From Affinundibacterium fentianense (GTDB lineage Bacteria; Pseudomonadota; Gammaproteobacteria; Burkholderiales; Burkholderiaceae_D), in NCBI RefSeq assembly GCF_018139545.1, contig NZ_JAGSPJ010000006.1, positions 124,001 to 188,000 of the forward strand: DNA of 64,000 nucleotides, read 5' to 3'. Within the stretch, counting starts at the first letter, position 1. Each line of letters opens with the position of its first letter. Of the stretch, positions 55,870 to 64,000 are shown one piece after another. The notes under the pieces are model-generated. The model worked only from the letters and a program-made list of their open reading frames with translations, did no database searches and had not been told where the DNA came from. Both the position numbers and the translations under genes were made by a program.

Positions 55870-56017
55870 CGAGCGCCCATTTATTGATGTTCGTGTTCAC
55901 AAGATGGTAGCTTAGTTGGTTTGGATTCCCGATGTAAGCAGTTGCTGTAAGAAGTGACAAACTGTGACTAAACATCCAACATGAATTTTCTTGAAGTCCA
56001 CAACAGAAAGTGAAGTA

Positions 56018-56662
56018 ATGACAATTCGTATTTTGCTGGTTGATGACCATACTTTGTTTCGCAGCGGGATTCGTCTCCTGTTGCAACGAAATCCCGAATT
56101 TGAGATTGTCGGAGAGGCCTCCGATGGATTAGAAGGAGTCAAACGCGCGAAGCAACTGAAACCCGATGTCGTCCTGATGGATCTCAATATGGCGGGCTTA
56201 TCCGGTTTGGAAGCGATGCAATTGATCATCGAAGATTTGCCTGAAACAGCCGTGTTGATGCTAACAGTGTCAGAAGAAGCTGAAGACTTGAGTAGTGCCC
56301 TGCGGAATGGCGCTCGAGGTTATTTATTAAAAAATATCGAAGCAGACTATTTAACCCAAGCAATTCGACGTGCTGCAGCGGGCGAGCCCGTGATTGCGGA
56401 ATCGATGACGGCCAAGCTGGTGATGCAATTCCGTTCTGGAAATAATACGAGTACTGCGCCAGAAAAAGAAAAGCTGACACCGCGTGAACGTGAAACCATG
56501 ATTTGTCTTGCAAGAGGAGAGAGTAACAAGGAAATCGCGCGGAATCTGGATGTGGCGGAAAGCACAGTGAAAATTCATGTACAAAATATCTTAAAAAAAT
56601 TAAATCTCACTAGCCGTGTGCAAATCGCGGTGTATGCGGTTGAACATGGGATGGATAAGTGA
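56018..56662 (+). CDS. narL: nitrate/nitrite response regulator NarL
   Basis: A 214-residue LuxR-type regulator. Receiver with VDDHTLFRSG, phospho-Asp in VVLMDLNMAGLSG and Lys in YLLKNIE. GerE-type HTH in LTPREREMICLARGESNKEIA-like order (key: ESNKEIARNLDVAESTVKIHV). ATG at 56018 is used; a TTG at 55991 is in frame. Partner of NarX. The best candidate to bind the shared 7-2-7 motif upstream of narK1, narK2, dnr-like, moaA and narG. Confidence 0.95.
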   Translation: MTIRILLVDDHTLFRSGIRLLLQRNPEFEIVGEASDGLEGVKRAKQLKPDVVLMDLNMAGLSGLEAMQLIIEDLPETAVLMLTVSEEAEDLSSALRNGARGYLLKNIEADYLTQAIRRAAAGEPVIAESMTAKLVMQFRSGNNTSTAPEKEKLTPRERETMICLARGESNKEIARNLDVAESTVKIHVQNILKKLNLTSRVQIAVYAVEHGMDK

Positions 56663-56734
56663 CTGGCAATTTTTGTAGGTGGTAACGCATTTGCCAGTTA
56701 ATGCAAGTTGACCCCCTACATTTGCATGCGATAA

Positions 56735-56751
56735 CTAGTCCTTATGGCGTA
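56735..56751 (+). promoter_or_regulatory. nitrate-cluster motif, dnr-like gene copy
   Basis: CTAGTCCTTATGGCGTA: 15 of 17 bases identical to the narK1 copy, including the whole GGCGTA end. It ends 61 bp before the dnr-like ATG at 56813. Confidence 0.6.
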
Positions 56752-56812
56752 TAGAGATGTTTTGATCAGAGCCCTACACTGCAACCTGAACTTCAACAGT
56801 TGGGGAGCCGAT

Positions 56813-57586
56813 ATGAGCAAAATTAATCTCGATGGATTGCTAACGAATCAAGCCTTATTTCGGCATATTTCGCCTTTTGAGTTAGAAGGATTGAAACGTG
56901 AAGTTGCCAAACTTGAATTGGATAAGGGCTTAAGTCTTTTTCAAAAGGGTGACAAAGCAGAAGCCTGTTTTATCCTCGTATACGGATTGATCAAACTTGT
57001 GATTCCTTCTTCCAATGGGAGCGACAAGATTGTTGAATTGATTCGCCCAGGACAATGTTTTGGTGAAGCGATGATGTTTCTCGATGAAAGCTATCCCTTC
57101 TACGCAGAAGCCTTAGAAAATTCTTTGATTCTTCGTTTACCCAAGAATGCGATTTTCAAATTGCTGGACCAATCGCCCTCCATTGCTAGGCAAATGATGA
57201 CGGGATTGTCAGCTCGGTTATTAGGGTTTATTCGGAGTGTTGAACGGCAGTCGTCACATAATGCAATGCAACGCGTGGTAGATTATTTGGTGCAAGTTGC
57301 CATCGCCCAAGATAGAACGGACATTCGACTTGAATTGAAGAAAAATGTCGTTGCATCATTATTGAACCTGACACCAGAGACCTTTTCGCGCATGCTGCAT
57401 CATCTAAGTGAATTGGGGCTGATACGTGTGAGTGCTTCACGTATCCAGATTACTTCCCTACGCGCATTGCAAGATTACCCGAATGGACATGTGGAATCAC
57501 CACAAAAAGAAAAATCAGAGATTGATCTTTCGATGATGAAACAGGCTATTTCTGCCGTTCAACTGCAAGGATCGAATGCTTGCTGA
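56813..57586 (+). CDS. Crp/Fnr-family regulator, Dnr/NnrR-like
   Basis: A 257-residue regulator. cNMP-type sensor domain (GDKAEACFILVYGLIKLVIPS; GQCFGEAMMFLD), long dimer helix, and winged helix with recognition helix LTPETFSRMLHHLSE, whose E-xx-SR residues read TTGAT-type half-sites. It lacks the N-terminal Cys set of Fnr, so it is not a 4Fe-4S O2 sensor. The GEAMMFLD segment is close to Pseudomonas Dnr, a haem NO sensor. ATG at 56813 follows TTGGGGAG; an upstream in-frame ATG at 56744 would lie inside the shared motif. Confidence 0.88.
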   Translation: MSKINLDGLLTNQALFRHISPFELEGLKREVAKLELDKGLSLFQKGDKAEACFILVYGLIKLVIPSSNGSDKIVELIRPGQCFGEAMMFLDESYPFYAEALENSLILRLPKNAIFKLLDQSPSIARQMMTGLSARLLGFIRSVERQSSHNAMQRVVDYLVQVAIAQDRTDIRLELKKNVVASLLNLTPETFSRMLHHLSELGLIRVSASRIQITSLRALQDYPNGHVESPQKEKSEIDLSMMKQAISAVQLQGSNAC

Positions 57587-57704
57587 GACACGCATAGTAT
57601 TCCGCTAGAACCAGTGAAATGCGGTTGCATTGTAGAGAGTGCGTGTTGATGCGTCTCTTTCGTAGTGTTTCGTCGACGTGTTTATCTTCACTAATTTTTT
57701 CTCT

Positions 57705-57725
57705 TGCGCGGCTCCCTGCCGCGCA
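57705..57725 (+). terminator. GC-rich hairpin after dnr-like gene
   Basis: TGCGCGGC-TCCCT-GCCGCGCA, perfect 8-bp stem. Followed by GCAATATTTGTT, only a weak T-run. 118 bp after the dnr-like stop, so it may end that transcript. Confidence 0.4.
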
Positions 57726-57776
57726 GCAATATTTGTTCCTCTCAATTGCTCTCGTTGATTTCAGACTTTGCCTAGA

Positions 57777-57793
57777 CTAGTTCTTTTGGCTAA
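57777..57793 (+). promoter_or_regulatory. nitrate-cluster motif, narK2 copy
   Basis: CTAGTTCTTTTGGCTAA: the first 14 bases are identical to the narK1 copy. It ends 149 bp before the narK2 ATG at 57943. Confidence 0.6.
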
Positions 57794-57818
57794 GACCTTC
57801 CCACCATTTGCGTCACTG

Positions 57819-57839
57819 AATTATCCCAACGGGATAATT
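57819..57839. promoter_or_regulatory. perfect palindrome upstream of narK2
   Basis: Arms AATTATCCC and GGGATAATT around AAC, 9-bp perfect. It lies 25 bp after the nitrate-cluster motif and 103 bp before the narK2 start. No T-run, so an operator is more likely than a terminator. The binding protein is unknown; it does not match an Fnr/Dnr box. Confidence 0.5.
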
Positions 57840-57942
57840 GGCAAGTTTGTGTGCACTCCTTAATCTTGGCATGGTAGCGATAGAAACCTGAATACGTCAG
57901 CTTGTGACACCGCTGTCGTGCGTTTAATTTATGGAGAACAAG

Positions 57943-59325
57943 ATGAGTCATGTTTTGAGCAGATGGGAACCCGAAGATGGGCATTTTTGGAGCAAAGAGG
58001 GGAGTAGTATCGCGAACCGAAATTTGTGGATATCGATTCCTTGCCTTATGTTGGCATTTTCGGTTTGGATGCTTTGGAGTGTCGTTGCCGCCAATTTGGA
58101 CAAGGCTGGATTCAAATTTACCAAAGATCAGCTATTTTTCTTGACAGCACTTCCGGCGCTGTCAGGTGCCAGCTTGCGCATTTTTTACTCTTTCTTGGTG
58201 CCAGTTTTTGGTGGGCGCCGATTCACGGCGATTTCGACCGCGAGTTTATTAATTCCAGCGATCGGGATGGGTTTTGCACTACAAGATCCGACGACAAATT
58301 ATTCCACCTTATTGATATTGGCACTCTTGTGCGGCTTGGGTGGGGGCAATTTTAGTTCGAGTATGGCAAATATCAGTTTTTTCTTCCCAAAATCAAAGAA
58401 AGGCTACGCAACGGGAATGAACGCTGGGATTGGTAATTTGGGCGTTTCGGTTGTTCAGTTCGTGGTGCCGATGGTGATCTCATCCGCTGTCTTTGGTGCA
58501 GCAATTTCAGGCGATGGGTTTTTATACCATAACGTCAAAAATAATACCGATGTCATGTTTTGGTTGGCGAATGCGGGATTTATTTGGGTGCCATTTATTT
58601 TGGCAGCAACGGTTGCGGCTTGGTTTGGCATGAATGATATTGCGTCCGCTAAGGCCTCATTTTCTGATCAAGCGATCATCTTTCGACGTAAGCATAACTG
58701 GCTGATGTGTTGGCTCTACATTGGCACTTTTGGTTCATTTATCGGTTTTTCTGCTGCATTTGCTATGCTGATTAAGGCACAATTTCCCGAAGTTGATGTG
58801 GCGAAGTTTGCTTTTTTAGGTCCATTGGCTGGGGCTTTGGCTCGTCCCATTGGTGGCATTTTGTCGGACAAACTAGGTGGCGCACGTCTCACGTTTTGGG
58901 TTTTTGCAGCAATGGCGACGACCATCGCATTGGGTATTTTGCCGGCGCTACATGCACATCAATTTAGTGTTTTCTTGATCTCCTTTATTGGCATGTTTAT
59001 TTTGACAGGACTAGGAAATGGTTCGACTTTTTGTATGATCCCGATTATTTTTCAAACGGAAAGGGAACGTGCTTGTTCAGGCCAGGGCGACGCTGCGCTC
59101 AAACAGGCTCGCTTGGATGCCGCGAAAGAATCTGCCGCTGTATTGGGATTTTCAGGTGCAATCGGTGCCTATGGTGGATTCTTTATTCCACAAGGTTTCG
59201 GTACGTCGATCAAAATCACAGGCGCTCCAGACATGGCGCTGTACACGTTTATTGGTTTTTACGTGAGTTGCATGGTGATTACTTGGTGGTTCTATTCGCG
59301 TAAAAAAGCAGAAATGCCTTGCTAA
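57943..59325 (+). CDS. narK2: NarK2-type nitrate/nitrite antiporter
   Basis: A 460-residue MFS transporter of the NNP family with 12 helices. Longer than the NarK1-type gene, with a family N-terminus (SVWMLWSVVAANLDKAGF) and signatures LCGLGGGNFSSSMANISFFFP, GYATGMNAGIGNLGVSVVQF and GAIGAYGGFFIPQ. NarK2 types exchange nitrate for nitrite. ATG at 57943 sits 6 bp after GGAG; the ATG at 57931 overlaps that site. Stop overlaps the convergent peroxidase gene by 4 bp. Confidence 0.93.
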   Translation: MSHVLSRWEPEDGHFWSKEGSSIANRNLWISIPCLMLAFSVWMLWSVVAANLDKAGFKFTKDQLFFLTALPALSGASLRIFYSFLVPVFGGRRFTAISTASLLIPAIGMGFALQDPTTNYSTLLILALLCGLGGGNFSSSMANISFFFPKSKKGYATGMNAGIGNLGVSVVQFVVPMVISSAVFGAAISGDGFLYHNVKNNTDVMFWLANAGFIWVPFILAATVAAWFGMNDIASAKASFSDQAIIFRRKHNWLMCWLYIGTFGSFIGFSAAFAMLIKAQFPEVDVAKFAFLGPLAGALARPIGGILSDKLGGARLTFWVFAAMATTIALGILPALHAHQFSVFLISFIGMFILTGLGNGSTFCMIPIIFQTERERACSGQGDAALKQARLDAAKESAAVLGFSGAIGAYGGFFIPQGFGTSIKITGAPDMALYTFIGFYVSCMVITWWFYSRKKAEMPC

Positions 59326-60236
59326 TCATGGTGGTTAGCGCTGGATAGTGTGCTCAGGGCGTCAAAATTGAGGTGCCCATCGCGTGTCGGTGGGCACCAG
59401 AAGTAGCTACTCATGATGGGTGTGGAGATCTGGAAGAGCGCATCAACGATGCCATCTTCGAGTCCCAACATGCGACGTAATTGCGCTTCGAAAGCGTAAA
59501 AAGAATGGCCGAAGGCAGTGAAATACAGTCCAGCCTTATTTTGCTCCATCCACGGCATAGAACGGCGTAAGAGAAATGCTTCCGGAGTAAAATCTTCTTG
59601 AGCCGTACGTTTGACGTGCGCGCTCTCTGGGGCATCGTCGAGTTCGGCGTTGTCGTGTTTTTGACGCCCTATCATGTGATTTTGTTGAAGCGTAGACATG
59701 GCATCAAATGCATGAAAATTATGCTGCCATTGTTGGATCGCGACAAAACTACTGCCATCTAAAGGATTTCCTGCACATTGTACAAATGCTGCCTGTATTG
59801 CTGCCTCATTCTCTGGATTTTCAGTCCCATCTTCGTAGCCGGTCAAATCGCGCCCCTCTTGATAGCGAAATGCTGGGAGAGATTTCACCAATTCGAAATT
59901 GACCTCCAATAGCTCGCTCGTTGATCGGGTAAGATCAAATAATGCACTGGGATTGTCAGTCTTCAGCCAAATCCATACATCGAAGTTTTCTGGATGCTGG
60001 GGAATAGGTGCTGAAGCAATGTCAGGAAAATCTTTCGCGCCATCGATTTGGACTTGGAGAAAATTCAAAAATTGATTGCCTAAACCGACGACTGCTTGTT
60101 TTTGAAATAAATGATCGGCCAGTTGATTCAGCTTAGTGATTAAGTCAAGACGATTCGAATTGGCACGGCGGCGAAAGTGGAGGTATTGTGCGTGCTGAGT
60201 GACGGGATGAAGGATGTCGGCTTGAAAAAAATTCAT
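59322..60236 (-). CDS. Dyp-type haem peroxidase
   Basis: A 304-residue dye-decolourising peroxidase. Signature GxxDG in LTGYEDGTENP, proximal haem His in ESAHVKRTA, distal Arg in LLRRSMPW, and a C-terminal FQISTPIMSSYFWCPP. No signal peptide or twin-arginine leader, so cytoplasmic or encapsulated; no encapsulin gene is next to it. Convergent with narK2. Confidence 0.93.
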   Translation of the reverse strand: MNFFQADILHPVTQHAQYLHFRRRANSNRLDLITKLNQLADHLFQKQAVVGLGNQFLNFLQVQIDGAKDFPDIASAPIPQHPENFDVWIWLKTDNPSALFDLTRSTSELLEVNFELVKSLPAFRYQEGRDLTGYEDGTENPENEAAIQAAFVQCAGNPLDGSSFVAIQQWQHNFHAFDAMSTLQQNHMIGRQKHDNAELDDAPESAHVKRTAQEDFTPEAFLLRRSMPWMEQNKAGLYFTAFGHSFYAFEAQLRRMLGLEDGIVDALFQISTPIMSSYFWCPPTRDGHLNFDALSTLSSANHHD

Positions 60237-60273
60237 AATTTGTATTGATTGAGTACCGAATATTATTGGCTAT

Positions 60274-61104
60274 TTATTTGGCAAAAATGCGCTCCAACTC
60301 GCCACTCTTCTTGCCTTGAATAAGTGCTTTGTCTATTTTGTCGAGAATACTCCTATCTGCCTGTAAGCTCAGCGCAAAATGAGCATCGATAACCGAGACA
60401 GGATGGGGATTAATGCAAAAAATTTCCTGTTTTTTCTTCCGGTATTCATCGAATTCGGATGCATAAAGTTGGTTGAGTTCTCGTTGAACTTCTCTTAAGT
60501 TTGTACGTGGCTCGTACAATAGAAACGCGTCCATGCGTTTTTGGTAGAGCTTGGAAAATCGTCCAGCCAAGCTACTTGTATTGTATTCAGCTTTAAAGCT
60601 GACATTCACTTGACTGTCAAATTCATCACCAGCGCTCGAGCCTTGCACGATGCCGATAGTTTTGTTTTTTAGATCTTGAATAGAATTGAAAACAAAAGGA
60701 TCTTCACATCGGTAAACCAGCCACACTTTGTCAGAATAGACAGGCTCTGAAAAGTGAAAAATTTTTAATCGTTCTGGTGTTTTGTAAATGCCGAATATGA
60801 GTCCTTCGCCGTTCTCGCCATTGTGTAAAACGCGACGCCACGGATAACGTCGGATATCGATTTTTACTCGTGCCGATTCTTCGATAAAATTAAAGAGTAG
60901 TAAGATATTTTTCGTCAATGGTAAGACTTGATCGCGATCCCCTTTTTGCTCAGCCATGAGGACAGCGACACTGGTAGTTTGTTTGGGCAGGGCTTGTGAG
61001 GAACCAGCAGAGAACGCGACAGCCGTCCTTGCCACGATTAGCGAAAGAAGGCACAGCGTTGCGAAAAGAGAGTGGGTCAGACGACGCAAGTTATCGTTTT
61101 CCAA
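60274..61104 (-). CDS. periplasmic solute-binding-like protein (SBP_bac_3)
   Basis: A 276-residue exported protein with signal peptide (1-33). Features of family-3 binding proteins: FSEPVYSDKVWLVYR, LKNKTIGIVQGSSAG and the C-terminal LDKIDKALIQGKKSGEL. No transporter genes are nearby. Such lone proteins in this group are often of uncertain role. It is 37 bp from the peroxidase gene, same strand. Confidence 0.8.
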   Translation of the reverse strand: MENDNLRRLTHSLFATLCLLSLIVARTAVAFSAGSSQALPKQTTSVAVLMAEQKGDRDQVLPLTKNILLLFNFIEESARVKIDIRRYPWRRVLHNGENGEGLIFGIYKTPERLKIFHFSEPVYSDKVWLVYRCEDPFVFNSIQDLKNKTIGIVQGSSAGDEFDSQVNVSFKAEYNTSSLAGRFSKLYQKRMDAFLLYEPRTNLREVQRELNQLYASEFDEYRKKKQEIFCINPHPVSVIDAHFALSLQADRSILDKIDKALIQGKKSGELERIFAK

Positions 61105-61257
61105 GAGCTAGATAGGTTTTATGTGTCTATATTCTAGCCGATATTTTGGCGTGGTTTGCTAAAACGCCTATGACTTGTGGTATTCGATTCTGCTCGTGAA
61201 TTGGCCAATGAATGCATGAGCAGAGAATGTATTGTTCGAGTATTGAAATGATATAAA

Positions 61258-62751
61258 TTATAGTAGGGGCGTTGGTACGGCTAAATTGGTGCGTTTGCCA
61301 TTGCCTAATTGACCCTCGATATTGCGCCCCCAAATCCACAAAGTTCCATCCGTTTTAATACCTAAAGTATGGAATTGTCCCGCTGATACCGCTTTCCAGT
61401 TTTTCGCATCGCCAATTTGAATGGGAGCTAATTGATTGAGCGTGTCTCCCAACCCCAGTTGACCGTCAACATTCAGGCCCCAAGACCAAAGACTGCCATC
61501 GGTCTTGAGTGCTAGGCTATGTTTAGATCCAGCTGAAACCAAGGCCCACGTGGTTTGGGTTCCGATTTGGCTGGGATTGAGCCTATCTGAAAGGGCACCG
61601 TTACCGAGTTGGCCGGCATCATTTCCACCCCATGTAAACAACGCACCATCCGCGCGAATGCCTAAACTATGATTTTGTCCTGCTGATATGGAAACCCAAG
61701 TTGCTGTTCCGATTTGGGTAGGGGACAAGACGGTTAAACTCGGACCAACACCAACTTGACCATTGCTATTGTTTCCCCAGCCCCAAATCGTGCCATCAGC
61801 TCGGCGGGCGATCGAATGGCTTGCTCCAGCGGTTACTGTTGTCCAGTTTTTTGCGGTACCGATTTGTACCGGTTCGATTCGGTCGATAACTGTACCATCA
61901 CCGAGTTGGCCATTAAAATTTCGCCCCCATGCCCACAATGTACCGTCTTTTTTGACCGCCAAAGTGTGCGATTTCCCTGCTGCGATTGCACTCCAAGTGC
62001 CACTACCGATCTTAGTTGGATTGAGTTTGTCGACAAAGCTGGCATCACCAAGTTGCCCATTTTGATTAAAACCCCAAGTCCAAAGTGAGGCATCGCTGCG
62101 AAGCGCAACTGTATGAAATTCACCAGCTGCAACCAAAGTCCAAGTCGAAACTGTGCCCAGTTGAAGCAGATCTGCTTGGTCATTGGCTGTACCGTTGCCG
62201 AGTTGCCCCGTACGATTTAATCCAGTACTCAATAGACTACCATTCGCTTTCAGTATTAATGAATGGCTACCGCCAGCCGCAATCCCGACATACGGTGCTT
62301 GGACATTTAATTTGGTAGTGCTCGTGATTTTTCCGACGGTGGCTGTGATGGTTTCGCTACCGATAGCCTTGCTGGTTGCCACTCCTGTTGTCTGCACGAT
62401 GCTAGCCACGGTACCTGGGGCACTCCATACCAAGTCTTTGGTAATCGCCGCACTACTGCCATCGGAATAGCTGCCACTTGCTGTGAATTGCTGGGTCAGA
62501 CCTAAAGAGATCGTCGGATTGGCTGGACTAATTGTAATGGAGACGAGGCTTGGAGCTGGTGTGGTTGGTGTGGTGGCATCTTTACTGCCACCACCACAGG
62601 CACTTAGGATTGCAGCGAAGAGCAGAAAAAGCGCTAAATGCCATGCTAGTCGGTATGAATTTGCTAATTGGATCGCACGATGCATTGTTTGCATAATGCA
62701 CTGAGCTTGATGCGAGTGGGCTGCGTGGCTGCGCTTGAAAGGTATAGTCAT
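61258..62751 (-). CDS. RCC1-repeat lipoprotein with Big_2 domain
   Basis: A 497-residue protein. Lipobox LSAC followed by GGGSKD; bacterial Ig-like Big_2 domain (about 65-150; SVSITISPANPTISLG-type start); then seven RCC1 blades, each with AG..H(S/T) and WGxNxxGQLGxG patterns, forming a beta-propeller. Start is uncertain: ATGs at 62760, 62751, 62694 and 62685 are possible, and the last gives a normal-length lipoprotein signal. Probably displayed in the envelope; ligand unknown. Confidence 0.85.
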   Translation of the reverse strand: MTIPFKRSHAAHSHQAQCIMQTMHRAIQLANSYRLAWHLALFLLFAAILSACGGGSKDATTPTTPAPSLVSITISPANPTISLGLTQQFTASGSYSDGSSAAITKDLVWSAPGTVASIVQTTGVATSKAIGSETITATVGKITSTTKLNVQAPYVGIAAGGSHSLILKANGSLLSTGLNRTGQLGNGTANDQADLLQLGTVSTWTLVAAGEFHTVALRSDASLWTWGFNQNGQLGDASFVDKLNPTKIGSGTWSAIAAGKSHTLAVKKDGTLWAWGRNFNGQLGDGTVIDRIEPVQIGTAKNWTTVTAGASHSIARRADGTIWGWGNNSNGQVGVGPSLTVLSPTQIGTATWVSISAGQNHSLGIRADGALFTWGGNDAGQLGNGALSDRLNPSQIGTQTTWALVSAGSKHSLALKTDGSLWSWGLNVDGQLGLGDTLNQLAPIQIGDAKNWKAVSAGQFHTLGIKTDGTLWIWGRNIEGQLGNGKRTNLAVPTPLL

Positions 62752-63064
62752 GGTTCTCATGGTGTTCAGGCAATTCGGATTTCGCTTGTGCACGGTATGT
62801 GCAGTATTTTTGTCATAGTGTACTGAAAGATTCTTTTGCGTATCAATTGATTAGACGGGTTTTCCTTACTCTATTGAAGAAATTGAAATTCGTCGACCTT
62901 GTGCATGATCTTGAAAATCGGCATAAGTGAGCATATTGCAAGCTAAATTGTTACAGATGGATAAAGACCTTGCAAAACACAATATTTCTATAAAGAAATG
63001 CTTGTTTTCTGCCGTATACTGAAAGACGAGTGGTATTGAATTTTGATATGAACTGAGAGTCATT
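62752..63064. other. 313-bp divergent intergenic region
   Basis: Between the RCC1 lipoprotein and DUF4214 genes. AT-rich. It contains TGCAC-GGTAT-GTGCA (62789-62803) and a TATACT at 63015-63020 that could be a -10 element for the right-hand gene. No coding sequence is supported. Confidence 0.4.
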
Positions 63065-64000
63065 ATGGCGGGCGTAAACTACCAATATGAATTAACCAAA
63101 TTGTACTTGGCTGCTTTCATTCGTCCTCCTGAAAAGAGTGGTTTGGAATATTGGCTTTTGCAGTTGGAAAGTGGCAAGTCATTTGACAGTGTCTTGGAGA
63201 CGGTATTCAGTCTCGACATTGTGAAGGAGATTTATCCCAGTAATTTGCCGTATGAATCGTTCGTCACCTTAATTTATGTGAATGTTTTCGGTAAGTCTCC
63301 AGACTTAGAGGGCTTGTCGTATTGGAAACAACAGATGATTGATGGGCGTAGTCGTGGCAATCTGGTAATGGATATGATCAACGCTGGGCTGAATACCTTG
63401 GATGGTACGCCAGGCAAAGCTTATATCGTTAATCGCATGGCAGTTTCACAGGCCGCAATTGAACAGCAATATGCGCAACGCGCAGATTTTCAGCCTGCCT
63501 ACTTAAAGAGTTTGATGGCGACGGTGAATAGTGATGTTAGTACCGTCACGACGGCAACCAAAGCGATGAATTCAAGTGTGACGGGAATTGGGATTGGTGC
63601 GCCATTGAACGCAATTACCGTGGTGGCCGCTGCTGGTGGAATTAGCGCGGCGGAGGTGAAAGCAGGGGTGGCAGTCGTTATCGATTTAAAAGGGACGAAT
63701 GCGGTCGCCAACAATGTGGTTGAACTCTTGATCAATAAAGTCGCCTTTACCACACCGATTACGAAAGTGTTAACCGACACCGAAGTGAAAGCGCAAAAGC
63801 TCACGATCACGATACCGAGTACAGTGAACTGGGGAGCAGATGGTATCAAGGTCTTGAGTGCCTATGTGAAAGATGCGTCGGGCAACAAAGGTCTTCCCGG
63901 TGGCGATTTGGCGGTTGAACTCAACATGGTTGCGCCAAATGCTCCGGTTAATCCTATCGTCATTCCCGTTGCATTGAATGGAATTAATACCGCAGAAAAA
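63065..64000 (+). CDS. DUF4214 surface/secreted protein, cut by window edge
   Basis: The first 312 codons of a protein running off the right edge. No signal peptide. Two DUF4214 repeats: YLAAFIRPPEKSGLEYWL and YVNVFGKSPDLEGLSYWKQQM. A Thr/Val/Ala-rich stretch follows, then an Ig-like segment (LTITIPSTVNWGADGIKVL). DUF4214 proteins are often type I secreted or surface-layer-like with Ca-binding repeats further on. ATG follows GAGAG at good spacing. Confidence 0.8.
   Translation, partial: MAGVNYQYELTKLYLAAFIRPPEKSGLEYWLLQLESGKSFDSVLETVFSLDIVKEIYPSNLPYESFVTLIYVNVFGKSPDLEGLSYWKQQMIDGRSRGNLVMDMINAGLNTLDGTPGKAYIVNRMAVSQAAIEQQYAQRADFQPAYLKSLMATVNSDVSTVTTATKAMNSSVTGIGIGAPLNAITVVAAAGGISAAEVKAGVAVVIDLKGTNAVANNVVELLINKVAFTTPITKVLTDTEVKAQKLTITIPSTVNWGADGIKVLSAYVKDASGNKGLPGGDLAVELNMVAPNAPVNPIVIPVALNGINTAEK

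Larger units (their letters stand above)
57587..57942. other. 356-bp intergenic region before narK2
   Basis: Holds, in order, a GC-rich hairpin (57705-57725), the nitrate-cluster motif (57777-57793) and a strong palindrome (57819-57839). The last 100 bp before the start codon show no clear promoter hexamers by eye. No coding sequence supported. Confidence 0.5.

Noticed and set aside
61300-62260. Repeats in the RCC1 gene as a DNA repeat array
   Set aside because: The repetition is at protein level (propeller blades); the DNA copies have diverged and do not form a direct-repeat array or CRISPR.

Overview
The window looks like a chromosomal segment of a moderate-GC betaproteobacterium of the Oxalobacteraceae type (Undibacterium-like). 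This is inferred from the miaB-phoH-ybeY and corC-lnt genes, the FimV-like protein, the narGHJI-ppiC arrangement, the OprB-type porin and the codon usage. No rRNA, tRNA, CRISPR array, prophage or insertion sequence was recognised. Both edges cut genes: a NarL-family sensor kinase on the left and a DUF4214 surface-type protein on the right.

0-13 kb: a truncated sensor kinase, a SemiSWEET/flavin reductase pair, then miaB-phoH-ybeY. The corC-lnt genes that normally follow ybeY directly lie about 4.4 kb further on. Between them sit a LytTR/LytS two-component system, an XRE/DUF2975 cassette, a SixA-like phosphatase and a DUF1294 protein. 13-18 kb: a NarK1-type nitrate/nitrite transporter, an OprB-like porin and an exported M20 peptidase. 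17.7-26.1 kb: a heavy-metal locus in which CusS/CusR-like regulators are divergent from a histidine-rich membrane protein, a CusB/CzcB-like adaptor, a CusA/CzcA-like RND pump and two small exported proteins. A perfect 20-bp palindrome lies in the divergent control region and no outer-membrane channel gene is present. 26-35.6 kb: a serine hydrolase, a FimV-like protein, a GFA-family protein, an amidohydrolase, a DUF885-like protein, formate-tetrahydrofolate ligase and two AT-rich orphan genes.

35.8-59.3 kb is a nitrate respiration island: narGHJI, a parvulin-type PPIase, a hemerythrin-domain protein and a polytopic membrane protein. Two large orphan histidine kinases follow, then moaA (molybdenum cofactor), a beta-carbonic anhydrase, narX-narL, a Dnr-like Crp/Fnr regulator and narK2. 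The right end holds a Dyp-type peroxidase, a periplasmic solute-binding protein, an RCC1-repeat lipoprotein and the partial DUF4214 protein.

The most interesting non-coding signal is a shared 17-bp motif (CTAGTTCTTTTGGCGTA and close variants) upstream of narK1, narK2, the dnr-like gene and moaA, with a palindromic relative upstream of narG. It fits a 7-2-7 inverted-heptamer layout like that of NarL sites, but with G rather than C at the third base. It therefore looks like the operator of a local nitrate regulon and links narK1, about 22 kb away, to the main island.
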